Source: Hymenobacter sp. ISL-91
GTDB lineage: Bacteria > Bacteroidota > Bacteroidia > Cytophagales > Hymenobacteraceae
Direction: 5' to 3'
Length of the DNA stretch: 43,087 nucleotides
NCBI RefSeq assembly: GCF_018613725.1
Contig: NZ_JAGGPS010000013.1
Coordinates: 106,143 to 149,229 of the forward strand
The notes under the pieces were generated by a model. The model was not told the DNA's origin. It ran no database searches and saw nothing but the letters and a program-made list of their open reading frames with translations. The translations under genes were made by a program, and so were the position numbers. The first letter of the stretch is position 1. Each line of letters starts with the position of its first letter. Shown in pieces: positions 23,583-31,005 of this stretch.

Positions 23583-24689
23583 TTAGGATGGCCGGATTTC
23601 TTTCAGCCCTTCCTCCGGCAATTGGGGCGGCGCAGGCTCGGGTAGGGGCCCGGCTGGCTCGGTCTGAAACCGTTTGAGGATGTGGTTTTCGCGCTCGAAC
23701 ACGCTCAGCAGCACAATCAGGTAGGAGAGGAGCAGCGGCCCCATTACCAGGCCCAGCAGCCCGAACAGCTCGACACCCAGCACGACGCCGGCCAGCGTGA
23801 TAAGGGGATGAATGTTGCCCATGCGCCTGGCCAGCACAATGCGCAGCAGGTTGTCGATGTTGATGATAACGATGACGCCCACCAGCAGGATGCCCACGCC
23901 CTGGCCCGTAAAGCCCTGGGTGAGTTTGAGAACGGCCGCCGGGCCCCACACCAGCGGCGTACCCAGCACCGGAATAAAAGCCGTAAAAAATGACAGCGTA
24001 CCCCAGAACAGCGCGTCATCGACCCCGAACAACTGCAGCGTAAGCGTGGTGAGCAGGGCCTGCACCAGCGCAATGAGCGCCTGGCCGAGCACGTTGGCGT
24101 TTACCGTGTTGCGCAGCGAGTCGCCCAGCTCCTGCAGGGTATCGGTGCGGAAGGGCAGGTAGCGGCGCAGGCCTCGTATAAAGGCTTCTTCCTGCACAAA
24201 CATGAAATAGAGCGTGAACAGCATCAGGCCGATAACCACGGTGAAATGCAGCAGCCCGCTGGCCAGCGACGGAATGCGCGTGCTGAGCCAAGCCACCACC
24301 TGCTGCACCAGTTCGCGCACGTTGGTTTCGGTGGTGAACTGATAGCCGGTTTTCTGCTCAATCAGATGCAGCACCGTCATAATCTGGCTTGTGTCCTGGG
24401 CGTAGAGGCGGATGCGGTTGACGAGCATCAGCACCAGCCCCGTGAAGGGCATGATAATGACCACCACGGCAAAGACCAGCAGTCCGGCCGTTACCAGCTG
24501 CCGGCTCCAGCCGCGGCGGTGCACCAGGGCCGCAAACCAGGGCCGCAACACCACATACAGCACCCCCGCTCCTAAAAACGCGGTAATGTAGGAGCCCAAC
24601 CCCAGCAGAATCAGCGTTGACAGGCCCACAAGGCACACAATCAGCAGCACGTACTGCTGGCGGGGCGTGTAGATGTTTTCGGAAGCCAT
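23583..24689 (-). CDS. AI-2E family transporter (YdiK/PerM-type membrane protein)
   Basis: This 368-residue polytopic inner-membrane protein of the AI-2E/UPF0118 family has about eight predicted helices. Two hydrophobic pairs lie at the N-terminus (about 12-45 and 62-88). A soluble segment follows (about 95-150), then a C-terminal helix cluster (about 155-335) containing FGVDDALFWGTLSFFTAFIPVLGTPLVWGP, the most conserved part of the family. Members export small molecules or ions; the name comes from one autoinducer-2 exporter and does not predict the substrate. The hydrophilic tail is Pro/Glu-rich. It is the last gene of a likely nuclease-MFS-AI-2E transcription unit, with a gap of about 94 bases to the MFS gene. 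Confidence 0.85.
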   Translation of the reverse strand: MASENIYTPRQQYVLLIVCLVGLSTLILLGLGSYITAFLGAGVLYVVLRPWFAALVHRRGWSRQLVTAGLLVFAVVVIIMPFTGLVLMLVNRIRLYAQDTSQIMTVLHLIEQKTGYQFTTETNVRELVQQVVAWLSTRIPSLASGLLHFTVVIGLMLFTLYFMFVQEEAFIRGLRRYLPFRTDTLQELGDSLRNTVNANVLGQALIALVQALLTTLTLQLFGVDDALFWGTLSFFTAFIPVLGTPLVWGPAAVLKLTQGFTGQGVGILLVGVIVIINIDNLLRIVLARRMGNIHPLITLAGVVLGVELFGLLGLVMGPLLLSYLIVLLSVFERENHILKRFQTEPAGPLPEPAPPQLPEEGLKEIRPS

Positions 24690-24783
24690 AAGCCGGGGAT
24701 GTTAGGGGGGAGTTAAAAGCGCAGGCCTGCCTGCTATGCTGCCGGAATCTGCACCGAGCGGCTGCTGTCAAGCTCGGGGTTTA

Positions 24784-25914
24784 TCAGGCTACCTTCCGGC
24801 CCAGGGCGGCCACAGCCAGCCCCATTATAGCAATCAGGGCGAAGGAAACGCGCAGGCTGCTCAGGCCGGCCACAAAGCCAATGAGTGGTGGCCCCAGCAG
24901 AAAGCCCATGAAACCAACCGTGGTAACGGCCGCCAGCGCCATACCCGCCGGCATAGTGGTCGAGCGGCCGGCCGCGCCGTACACCAGCGGCACTACCGCC
25001 GCCGTTCCCACGCCTACCAGCATAAAGCCCAGCGTAGCCGCCCACAGCGTAGGGAAAGCCACGGCCAGCAGCAGCCCGGTAGCCTCCAGCAGCCCGCTCA
25101 GCACCAGCGTGCGGCGGCGCCCGAAACGGTCAATAAACCAGTCGGCCACGAAGCGGCCGGTGGCCATCAGGGCCATGAAAGCGGCAAAGCCCAGGCCCAC
25201 CCAGGCCTCGGGGGCCCGCACCACCTGCCGGAAATACACGCCGCTCCAGTCGAACATAGTACCCTCGCACAGCAGCGAGCAGAACGCCAGCACCCCCAGC
25301 AGCAGCAGCGGGCGGTCGGGCAGGGCCAGTAGCGGAGTGCCGGCTGGGCGGGGCGCATCGGCGGGCAGCAGGCGTGGGGCCAGTAGTAGCAGGGTGGGCA
25401 GCACGAGTAGCCCCACGCCGGCAAAGTGGTACAATGGCCCTACCTGTTGCCCAATCAGCAATACGGCCAGCCCGGCCCCTGCAAAGCCGGCCAGGCTCCA
25501 GAGGCCATGAAAAGTGGCCATAATGGAGCGCCCGTACAGGGCCTCCACGCCCACAGCCTGGGTGTTTACGCCAATGTTGCCCAGCTCGCCGGCCATCCCG
25601 AACAGTACCAGCGCGGCCAGCAGCTGGGGCACGGTGGCGGCCAGCCCCAGCAGCGGCAGCCCCAGCCCATACAGCAGCATGCCCAACAGCACCACCCGCC
25701 GGCTGCCGAAGCGGCTCACGAGCCAGCCTGCCAGCGGCAGCGTACCCAACGAGCCCACCGGCAGCGCCAGCAGCACCCCGCCCAGCTCGGCCGCCGACAA
25801 GCCCAGCCGGTGCTGCACCGCCGGAATCCGGGAGGCCCAGGTGGCAAAGCACAGCCCCTGCACGGCAAAGGAGGCCGCTACCGCCCAGCGGTAGGTTTGG
25901 GGAGTATGGGGCAT
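24784..25914 (-). CDS. MFS transporter
   Basis: This 376-residue major facilitator has 12 predicted membrane helices. The loop 2-3 signature is GWLVSRFGSRRVVLLGMLLYG in modified form and its second-half counterpart is DWFIDRFGRRRTLVLSG. The start FAVQGLCFATWASRIPAVQHRLGLS resembles the YbjJ-like group of MFS proteins, whose substrates are mostly unknown. ATG 25914 is used; the frame extends to a TTG at 25926, which is less likely. It lies 56 bases downstream of the secreted nuclease gene on the same strand, and the two may be co-transcribed. Import of nuclease products is possible but unsupported. Confidence 0.88.
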   Translation of the reverse strand: MPHTPQTYRWAVAASFAVQGLCFATWASRIPAVQHRLGLSAAELGGVLLALPVGSLGTLPLAGWLVSRFGSRRVVLLGMLLYGLGLPLLGLAATVPQLLAALVLFGMAGELGNIGVNTQAVGVEALYGRSIMATFHGLWSLAGFAGAGLAVLLIGQQVGPLYHFAGVGLLVLPTLLLLAPRLLPADAPRPAGTPLLALPDRPLLLLGVLAFCSLLCEGTMFDWSGVYFRQVVRAPEAWVGLGFAAFMALMATGRFVADWFIDRFGRRRTLVLSGLLEATGLLLAVAFPTLWAATLGFMLVGVGTAAVVPLVYGAAGRSTTMPAGMALAAVTTVGFMGFLLGPPLIGFVAGLSSLRVSFALIAIMGLAVAALGRKVA

Positions 25915-25970
25915 GGCTGAAGGCAAACGAGGCCGTTATGGAGAAAGGGGGTACTTGTTGGCCGCTTCCT

Positions 25971-27395
25971 CTACCGCGTCGGGCCGGCATCCACCTGCGC
26001 TTCGAGGCGCTCCTGCACGGCTGCGGGCAGGGCCGAAAGCAGGTCGAGGCCGGTAGCGGCTTCCAGGGCATCCACGCTGACGCGGTAGCGGCTCCAGTCG
26101 GGGCTTACCTGCTGGTCGTTGGGCGTGTCGATGGCCAGCAGGCGGGCCTGGCCGGCGGCAATGCGCTGCAGGTCGTTGGCGCCGGCGGGCAGCAGCACCA
26201 GCACCTTCCAGACGCGGGCCGGCACTGTAATGCGGCCCTCATCAATGGTGGTTTTAAAGCCCTGCAGGCCGGTGCCGCCCTGCCCGTAGCTGCCCATGAT
26301 GATGTACACCTCCTGCCCGCGCTGCACTTGGGCACGGGTCCATTCTTCGAGGTTGCCCCAGGTGCGCTGGTTGTTGTTGGCCGCCTGCGGAATCATGTTG
26401 GTCATCAGGAAAGTGGCCGAGTTGTCGTCGAGTGTGCGGGTGCGGTCGGCGCTGGGGCAGTTGTGGCCCCTATCGAAGCCCGAGCCGCTGTAGCTGCGCG
26501 AGGTGGCGGCGTAGAACTGTCGGGGCAGGGCCGGGTCGGGCCGGAAATCGTCTTGGCGGGGGGCTTGGCCCATATCGGCGGCGCTCAGGTGCCAGCTTAC
26601 CCAGGTGGGCGTACCCCGGCGGGCGTGGTAACCCACCGCGTACTGGGGCCGCACGAGCAGGTAGTTGTTGGGGGTGTTGAGCGAGGCAGTAGCCCCGCTG
26701 GGGTTGCCCAGGGCCAGGTTGTCGTCGGGCTGCGAGGCGGGCGACTGGGGCGCGGGCGTAGCCGGAGCCGGCGGCGGGCTGGGCTGGCTCGCCGGGCCCC
26801 CGGCCACGGGCGCCCCGGTGCCGGTTTCCAGTACAATGTCGTCAATATTAAGCCGGCCGGAACCAGCATCGGCCTTGCGGATTTCCAGCCGCAGGCGGCG
26901 GGCGCTGCCTCCCTCGAAAGTTGTCGTAAGCAGGCGTGGCCCCTGGGTGCGCACAGGCTGCCCGATGCGGCGGTAGCTGCGGCCGCCGTCCTGGCTGCCC
27001 CACAGCTCCCAGGTGCTGGCCCCATCCTGGCCGTAGGCCGCCGAGCTGATGCGGATGCGCTGCACGCCGGCCGGGGCATCGAAGGCCATGGTAAGGCGGC
27101 CGCCGATGCGCAGGCGAGCCGCCCGGGCACCCTGCTTGTGGTCCTGGTCGGAAGCGCCGATGAGCGCCTCGGTGAGTTGCCAGGTGCCCGTGCCAAGCGT
27201 TTCGGAGGCGGTGGCGTAGCTGCCCTTGGTGCCGGCCTCGAAGGTTTCGGGAAAGCGGCCGGCGGCCTGAGCCGGGCTGCTTTGCACGGCAATGGCCGGC
27301 GGGCCGGCGGGGGCGGGTGGGCGAAGCGTTTCGGCGGGCTGTTGCGAGCAGGCGTTCAGTAGCAGCGAAAGCAGGGCGGGGGCGAGGCGAATCAT
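25971..27395 (-). CDS. Secreted DNA/RNA non-specific endonuclease (NucA-like lipoprotein)
   Basis: This 474-residue lipoprotein has lipobox LLNAC with Cys16. Residues about 48-192 form a jelly-roll-like domain that looks like a carbohydrate- or surface-binding module (TFEAGTKGSYATASET through RLNIDDIVLETG). A Pro/Ser linker (193-222) precedes the beta-beta-alpha-metal nuclease domain (225-460). It has the DRGHNCPSADR signature. Taking Anabaena NucA numbering plus 187, the residues I recall as catalytic all match: Arg280 (R93), Asp308 (D121), Arg309 (R122), His311 (H124), Asn342 (N155), Glu350 (E163) and Arg354 (R167). It should cleave DNA and RNA outside the cell or in the envelope. A NuiA-like domain is encoded 2.5 kb away. 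A near-consensus -7 box ends four bases before the ATG. Confidence 0.92.
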   Translation of the reverse strand: MIRLAPALLSLLLNACSQQPAETLRPPAPAGPPAIAVQSSPAQAAGRFPETFEAGTKGSYATASETLGTGTWQLTEALIGASDQDHKQGARAARLRIGGRLTMAFDAPAGVQRIRISSAAYGQDGASTWELWGSQDGGRSYRRIGQPVRTQGPRLLTTTFEGGSARRLRLEIRKADAGSGRLNIDDIVLETGTGAPVAGGPASQPSPPPAPATPAPQSPASQPDDNLALGNPSGATASLNTPNNYLLVRPQYAVGYHARRGTPTWVSWHLSAADMGQAPRQDDFRPDPALPRQFYAATSRSYSGSGFDRGHNCPSADRTRTLDDNSATFLMTNMIPQAANNNQRTWGNLEEWTRAQVQRGQEVYIIMGSYGQGGTGLQGFKTTIDEGRITVPARVWKVLVLLPAGANDLQRIAAGQARLLAIDTPNDQQVSPDWSRYRVSVDALEAATGLDLLSALPAAVQERLEAQVDAGPTR

Positions 27396-27399
27396 GGCG

Positions 27400-27407
27400 G
27401 AAAGGTA
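27400..27407 (-). promoter_or_regulatory. Near-consensus -7 box TACCTTTC of the nuclease gene
   Basis: It matches TAnnTTTG at all but the last base and ends exactly four bases before ATG 27395, the same spacing seen at 7463 and 37604. This suggests a leaderless or nearly leaderless mRNA. Confidence 0.45.
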
Positions 27408-27430
27408 ACCATAAGCTGTTTGAGAGGAAT

Positions 27431-27549
27431 CATACGGGCCCGTATGGAGGCGGGGGTGGCTCCTGCATGGGCCGCCTATTGGCGCGCAGGGCTATGTAGA
27501 AGACCGTACGGGAGTAGTGCGAAGCTGGAGCTTCGCGCCACTCCCGTAT
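27431..27549. repeat. Two palindromes flanking the decayed EEP gene
   Basis: CATACGGGCCCGTATG at 27431-27446 is a perfect 16-base palindrome. A hairpin at 27507-27549 has outer arms TACGGGAGT/ACTCCCGTA and inner arms GCGAAGCT/AGCTTCGC separated by a 3-by-3 internal loop. Both share the TACGGG core and may be pieces of one dispersed element. Confidence 0.65.
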
Positions 27550-27862
27550 AAGCTCGCCCTTGCATAACCAGCCCGAGTTGGCCCTGCTGCGGGTGGGCCA
27601 GCGGATAGAGCATACCTCCGGCCCGTTGCTGGTGCCGGGCAACTTCAACCATATGTCGTGGTTGCACACTACGCGTGTGCTGGAGGCCAGCGGCGAGCCG
27701 CGCAACGTATGCCTGGGCTGGGGCCTGTTCAGCACCTTCGATGCCGCATGCTGGCCCCTGCGCTGCCCTCTCGACCATCTGTTGGTGACCAAGCAGTTTC
27801 GGTTGGCCCTGCTGGAGCGCCTGCCCGGTATCGGCTCCGACCATTTCCCGCTGCTGGCCTAG
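27518..27862 (+). pseudogene. Remnant of an endonuclease/exonuclease/phosphatase (EEP) family gene
   Basis: The open frame from about 27518 to the stop at 27862 encodes only the C-terminal third of an EEP-superfamily enzyme. Seen in order are GPLLVPGNFNHMSWLHTTR, where functional members have a GDFND-like metal site, then WGLFSTFDA, LRCPLDHLLVTKQF and the terminal GIGSDHFPLLA. The N-terminal two thirds are missing and no ATG precedes the block; a stop codon lies just upstream at 27515. The catalytic Asp of the GD-x-N motif is replaced (PGNFNH). The end fused onto the hairpin at 27507-27549 suggests that a deletion or repeat insertion truncated the gene. Confidence 0.75.
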
Positions 27863-27984
27863 GTGGTGCTGGTGGGGTAGGGGCGGCGGCGTCCGGCCAA
27901 CTGGCAACAGGTACCGGGCTGGTTCTGGCGGGTTTTTTGCACAGTGCCGCCGAGTCAATCTTTCTCCCACCTTATGGCCTGTTT

Positions 27985-28440
27985 ATGCTACGTTCTGTAC
28001 TCCTGTTAGCTGTTGGGCTGCTGCTTGGTGGCGCCCCGTCCTTCGCCCAAACGGCCGGTTTGCGCACTCAACCTATCGAATTCGATAACACGCTGGTGGT
28101 AACGCTGCCCGACGAGGGCCAGGCGGCCTGGCAGCGCGCCGGCCGCCTGCTGGCCCGGCGCGGCTACCTGATTCGCTTTGCCAGCCCTGAGCTGCTCACC
28201 ATCAGCACCGAGCCGGTAAGCAACTTTTCGCAGCGCCTGATGGGCGTATATCTGGTGGTGGATGGGCACGAGCTGCAGATGCAGGGCTACATTCCGGCCG
28301 GCGACAACACAATTAACTGGCTGCACGTCATCGAATACGACAATGGCAAGGGCCTGAGCGGCCGCCGCTGGAAGGAGCTGCAGGAAATAGCCCGGCTGCT
28401 GGGCGGCACGGTGCGCTACGCCCGCACCCCCACCCACTAG
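27985..28440 (+). CDS. Exported small protein, paralogue A of a tandem pair
   Basis: This 151-residue protein has a signal peptide (MLRSVLLLAVGLLLGGAPSFAQ). I do not recognise the mature domain. It shares with the next gene the core VVTLPDEGQAAWQRAGRLLA, RGYLIRF, ELLTIST, and the end RWKELQEIARLLGGTVRY. The pattern, a strand-helix-strand opening and a closing helix, suggests a compact alpha/beta domain of about 110 residues. It is followed by its paralogue after 52 bases. Secretion to the periplasm is likely; function is unknown. ATG 27985 is chosen because it begins the signal peptide; the open frame continues upstream into the pseudogene region. Confidence 0.75.
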   Translation: MLRSVLLLAVGLLLGGAPSFAQTAGLRTQPIEFDNTLVVTLPDEGQAAWQRAGRLLARRGYLIRFASPELLTISTEPVSNFSQRLMGVYLVVDGHELQMQGYIPAGDNTINWLHVIEYDNGKGLSGRRWKELQEIARLLGGTVRYARTPTH

Positions 28441-28492
28441 CCGTCTGCTCTCATAACAGGCCCCACCGCTCTGTCTTGTATTCTCTATTTCT

Positions 28493-28945
28493 ATGCTGGT
28501 GAAAAAATTATTGCTGCCGCTACTGCTGCTGGCCGTCGCGCCGGCCTTCGCGCAACTGCCCGCCCTGCACGCCGCGCCCGAAAAAAACGACGATACCGTT
28601 GTGCTTACACTGCCCGACGAGGGCCGTGTGGCCTGGCAGCGGGCCGCCGGCGTGCTGGCCGCCCGGGGCTACACCTTTCGCTACTCCGATGCCGACCTGC
28701 TCACCATCAGCACCGATTACATTGAGTTGGAGTCGTACGATATTATCGGGCTGTTTGTGCGGGTAGAAGGCAACCGGCTGCTGTTGCGCGGGCGCTGGCT
28801 GGTAAACAGCACAGACGCCGGCAACGGCGAAGCTGTGAGTTTGGGTGGGTTTCTGAGCAGCTCGGCCAGCAAATGGGCCGAATTGGAGGCCGTAGCCCGC
28901 GAGCTGGGCGGTACGGCGGCCTACTACAATTCGGCGGCGCGTTAG
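28493..28945 (+). CDS. Exported small protein, paralogue B of a tandem pair
   Basis: This 150-residue protein has a signal peptide (MLVKKLLLPLLLLAVAPAFAQ). The mature part repeats the core of its upstream neighbour: VVLTLPDEGRVAWQRAAGVL, RGYTFRY, DLLTIST, a central RVEGNRLLLRGRW, and WAELEAVARELGGTAAYY. The conserved TLPDEG and LLTIST blocks and the W-x-EL-x-x-x-A-R-x-LGGT end define what looks like a small secreted family. The middle segment is divergent. No catalytic motif, cysteine pair or metal site stands out. The family looks local to this lineage; function is unknown. Confidence 0.75.
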   Translation: MLVKKLLLPLLLLAVAPAFAQLPALHAAPEKNDDTVVLTLPDEGRVAWQRAAGVLAARGYTFRYSDADLLTISTDYIELESYDIIGLFVRVEGNRLLLRGRWLVNSTDAGNGEAVSLGGFLSSSASKWAELEAVARELGGTAAYYNSAAR

Positions 28946-29039
28946 GGTTGAGGTGGGCAAGCCGGGCAGCGGCACCGCGCAACGCCGGCCCGCGGTTCTC
29001 GTCCTTGCCTGCGTACCTTGCCCGCTTACGTTCCGCCCC

Positions 29040-30821
29040 ATGAAACACCGCTACTTCCTCCCCGCCGCCGCACTGCTGGCCGGTGCCAGTCTGCTGGCCG
29101 CCTGCGACTCGGGCAGCAAGCCCCGCACCGGCACGGCCGAAACCGCCGACGCCACCTTCGACGACTACAAAAACCGGTTCATCGACTCGCTCTGGTACTA
29201 CAACCCCGAATGGGCCAGCAGCAACGGCTTCCACCGCTACGACTCGGTGCTGATAGTGCCCTCGGCCGCCCGCCGCCAGACGGAGGCCGCCGCCATTGCC
29301 CGCCGGGCCAGGGAGCTGCAGAGCTTCGAGCTGGGCAAGCTCTCGGTAAACAACCAGACCGATTACCGGCTGATGCAGAACTATCTGACCTCGGCCCGCT
29401 TCTACGCCGATACGCTGCGTACCTGGGAGTGGAACCCGGCCAACTACAACGTGGGCGGCGCGGTAGCCGAAATTCTCAACGGCCGCTACCAACCCCTCGA
29501 CCGGCGGCTGCGCGCCATCAGCCACAAGCTCATTCAGGTGGCTGACTATTACGAGGCGGCCAAGCAGAGCATCAAGCGGCCCACCCGCGAGCACACCAAC
29601 CTGGCCATTCGCCAGAACCAGGGCGGCCTGAGCGTGTTCGGCCCGGCGCTGCTCGATTCGGTGGCCAAATCGGGGCTGAGTGAGGCCGAAAAGCAGGAGC
29701 TGCGCGAGCGGGTAGCCACCACCCGGCTGGCCATGGAGGGCTACATCGGCTTTCTGCAGACCGAAGTGCTGCCAGCCGGCAGCTTCCGCCCGTTCCGCAT
29801 CGGGCCGGCGCTGTTCAACCGCAAGTTCGCCCTCGATATCCAGAGCCGCTACTCGGCCGATGAAGTGTACCGCAAGGCTTTGGCGCACCGCCAGGAGTTG
29901 CTGACCGACATGAAAGTCCGGGCCCTGCGCATCTACCCCAAATACGTGCAGTACCAGGCCCTGCCGCAGGACACGCTGGCCATTGTGCGCGACGTAGTAG
30001 CGGCCCTCTCGCGCGAGCACGCTACACCCCAGCGCTTTGTAGATGCCGTGCGCGAGCAGATGCCCGAGCTGGTGCGCTGGGTGAACGAGCACGATTTGCT
30101 GACCCAGGACCCCACCCAGCCGCTGGTGGTGCGCGAAACCCCGCTCTATATGCGCGGCAGCGGCGCCGGTGCCAGCGTGTCGGCCCCCGGCCCCTACGAT
30201 AAGGGCGCGGATACCTACTACAACGTGGACCCCATTGTGGGTTTGCCGGCTCCCCAGGCCGAAAGTTACCTGCGCGAGTACAACACCTACACGCTCCAGA
30301 TCCTCAACATCCACGAGGCCATTCCGGGCCACTACACCCAGCTGGTGTACGCCAACCGCAGCCCCTCGCTCATCAAGTCGATACTCGGCAACGGGGCCAT
30401 GATTGAAGGCTGGGCCGTGTACGCCGAGCGCATGATGCTCGAAAGCGGCTACGGTGGCAACACCGACGAGTTCTGGCTGATGTGGGACAAGTGGAATATG
30501 CGCGTCACGCTCAACGCCATCCTCGACCATGAGGTGCAGGCCGGCACCCTCACCGAGCCCCAGGCCGTGGAAATGCTGCGCCGCGACGGGTTCCAGGAAG
30601 AGGCCGAAGCCCGCAACAAGTGGCTCCGTGCCACCCTCAGCCAGGTGCAGCTCAGCTCCTACTTCACCGGCTACACCGAAATCTACGACCTGCGCGAGGA
30701 GCTAAAGCAGCAGCAGTCCAAGGAGTTCAACCTCAAAGCCTTCCACGAGCAGTTTCTCAGCTACGGCAGCGCCCCGGTGAAGTACATTCGGGAAATGATG
30801 CTGGCCAAGGAAAAGAAGTAA
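29040..30821 (+). CDS. DUF885 domain-containing lipoprotein (putative metallopeptidase)
   Basis: This 593-residue envelope lipoprotein has lipobox LLAAC with Cys22. The DUF885 domain occupies residues about 40-590. A zinc-peptidase-like motif HEAIPGH (His425, Glu426, His431), the HExxxGH arrangement typical of DUF885, lies in ILNIHEAIPGHYTQL. The downstream MIEGWAVYAERMMLESG and the C-terminal GYTEIYDLREE are also conserved family blocks. DUF885 proteins are gluzincin-like, and some act as dipeptidyl or amino-acid peptidases, but the substrate is not known. ATG 29040 begins the signal peptide. A weak promoter-like TACCTTGC lies 19 bases upstream. Confidence 0.88.
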   Translation: MKHRYFLPAAALLAGASLLAACDSGSKPRTGTAETADATFDDYKNRFIDSLWYYNPEWASSNGFHRYDSVLIVPSAARRQTEAAAIARRARELQSFELGKLSVNNQTDYRLMQNYLTSARFYADTLRTWEWNPANYNVGGAVAEILNGRYQPLDRRLRAISHKLIQVADYYEAAKQSIKRPTREHTNLAIRQNQGGLSVFGPALLDSVAKSGLSEAEKQELRERVATTRLAMEGYIGFLQTEVLPAGSFRPFRIGPALFNRKFALDIQSRYSADEVYRKALAHRQELLTDMKVRALRIYPKYVQYQALPQDTLAIVRDVVAALSREHATPQRFVDAVREQMPELVRWVNEHDLLTQDPTQPLVVRETPLYMRGSGAGASVSAPGPYDKGADTYYNVDPIVGLPAPQAESYLREYNTYTLQILNIHEAIPGHYTQLVYANRSPSLIKSILGNGAMIEGWAVYAERMMLESGYGGNTDEFWLMWDKWNMRVTLNAILDHEVQAGTLTEPQAVEMLRRDGFQEEAEARNKWLRATLSQVQLSSYFTGYTEIYDLREELKQQQSKEFNLKAFHEQFLSYGSAPVKYIREMMLAKEKK

Positions 30822-30836
30822 GCAAAGCGGCCGGCA

Positions 30837-31003
30837 GCAAAAGCCCCGGCGGGGCGGCATGTCGGTAGTAAAAGCCGCTGCATCGAACTCAAAGCCCCAG
30901 TGGGGCGACATAACCGGTTCAACGGTTGGTGTCGCCCCGCTGGGGCTTTAGCTGTTACCGGCGCATTTGCTACCAATATGTCGCCCCGCCGGGGCTATTC
31001 GGT
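30837..31003. repeat. Cluster of four AGCCCCgGCGGGGC palindromic repeats
   Basis: Four copies of a GC-rich palindrome in alternating orientation: AAAGCCCCGGCGGGGCG near 30839, AAAGCCCCAGTGGGGCGAC near 30891, GTCGCCCCGCTGGGGCTTT near 30931 and GTCGCCCCGCCGGGGC near 30980. Each forms its own hairpin and neighbours can pair with each other. This is a REP-like cluster between convergent genes. Small open frames here are translations of the repeat, not genes. Confidence 0.85.
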
Positions 31004-31005
31004 CC

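Noticed and set aside
25938..27362. 474-residue +-strand open frame opposite the nuclease
   Set aside because: Exact antisense of the nuclease gene, Gly/Ala/Arg-rich with no domain pattern.
28743..30530. 595-residue minus-strand open frame opposite DUF885
   Set aside because: Antisense shadow; the + strand has a lipobox and the DUF885 metal motif, the minus strand only low-complexity sequence.
30702..30976. Small open frames with MSPRRG/MPPRRG-like starts
   Set aside because: They are translations of the AGCCCC palindromic repeats; such products are a known annotation artefact.
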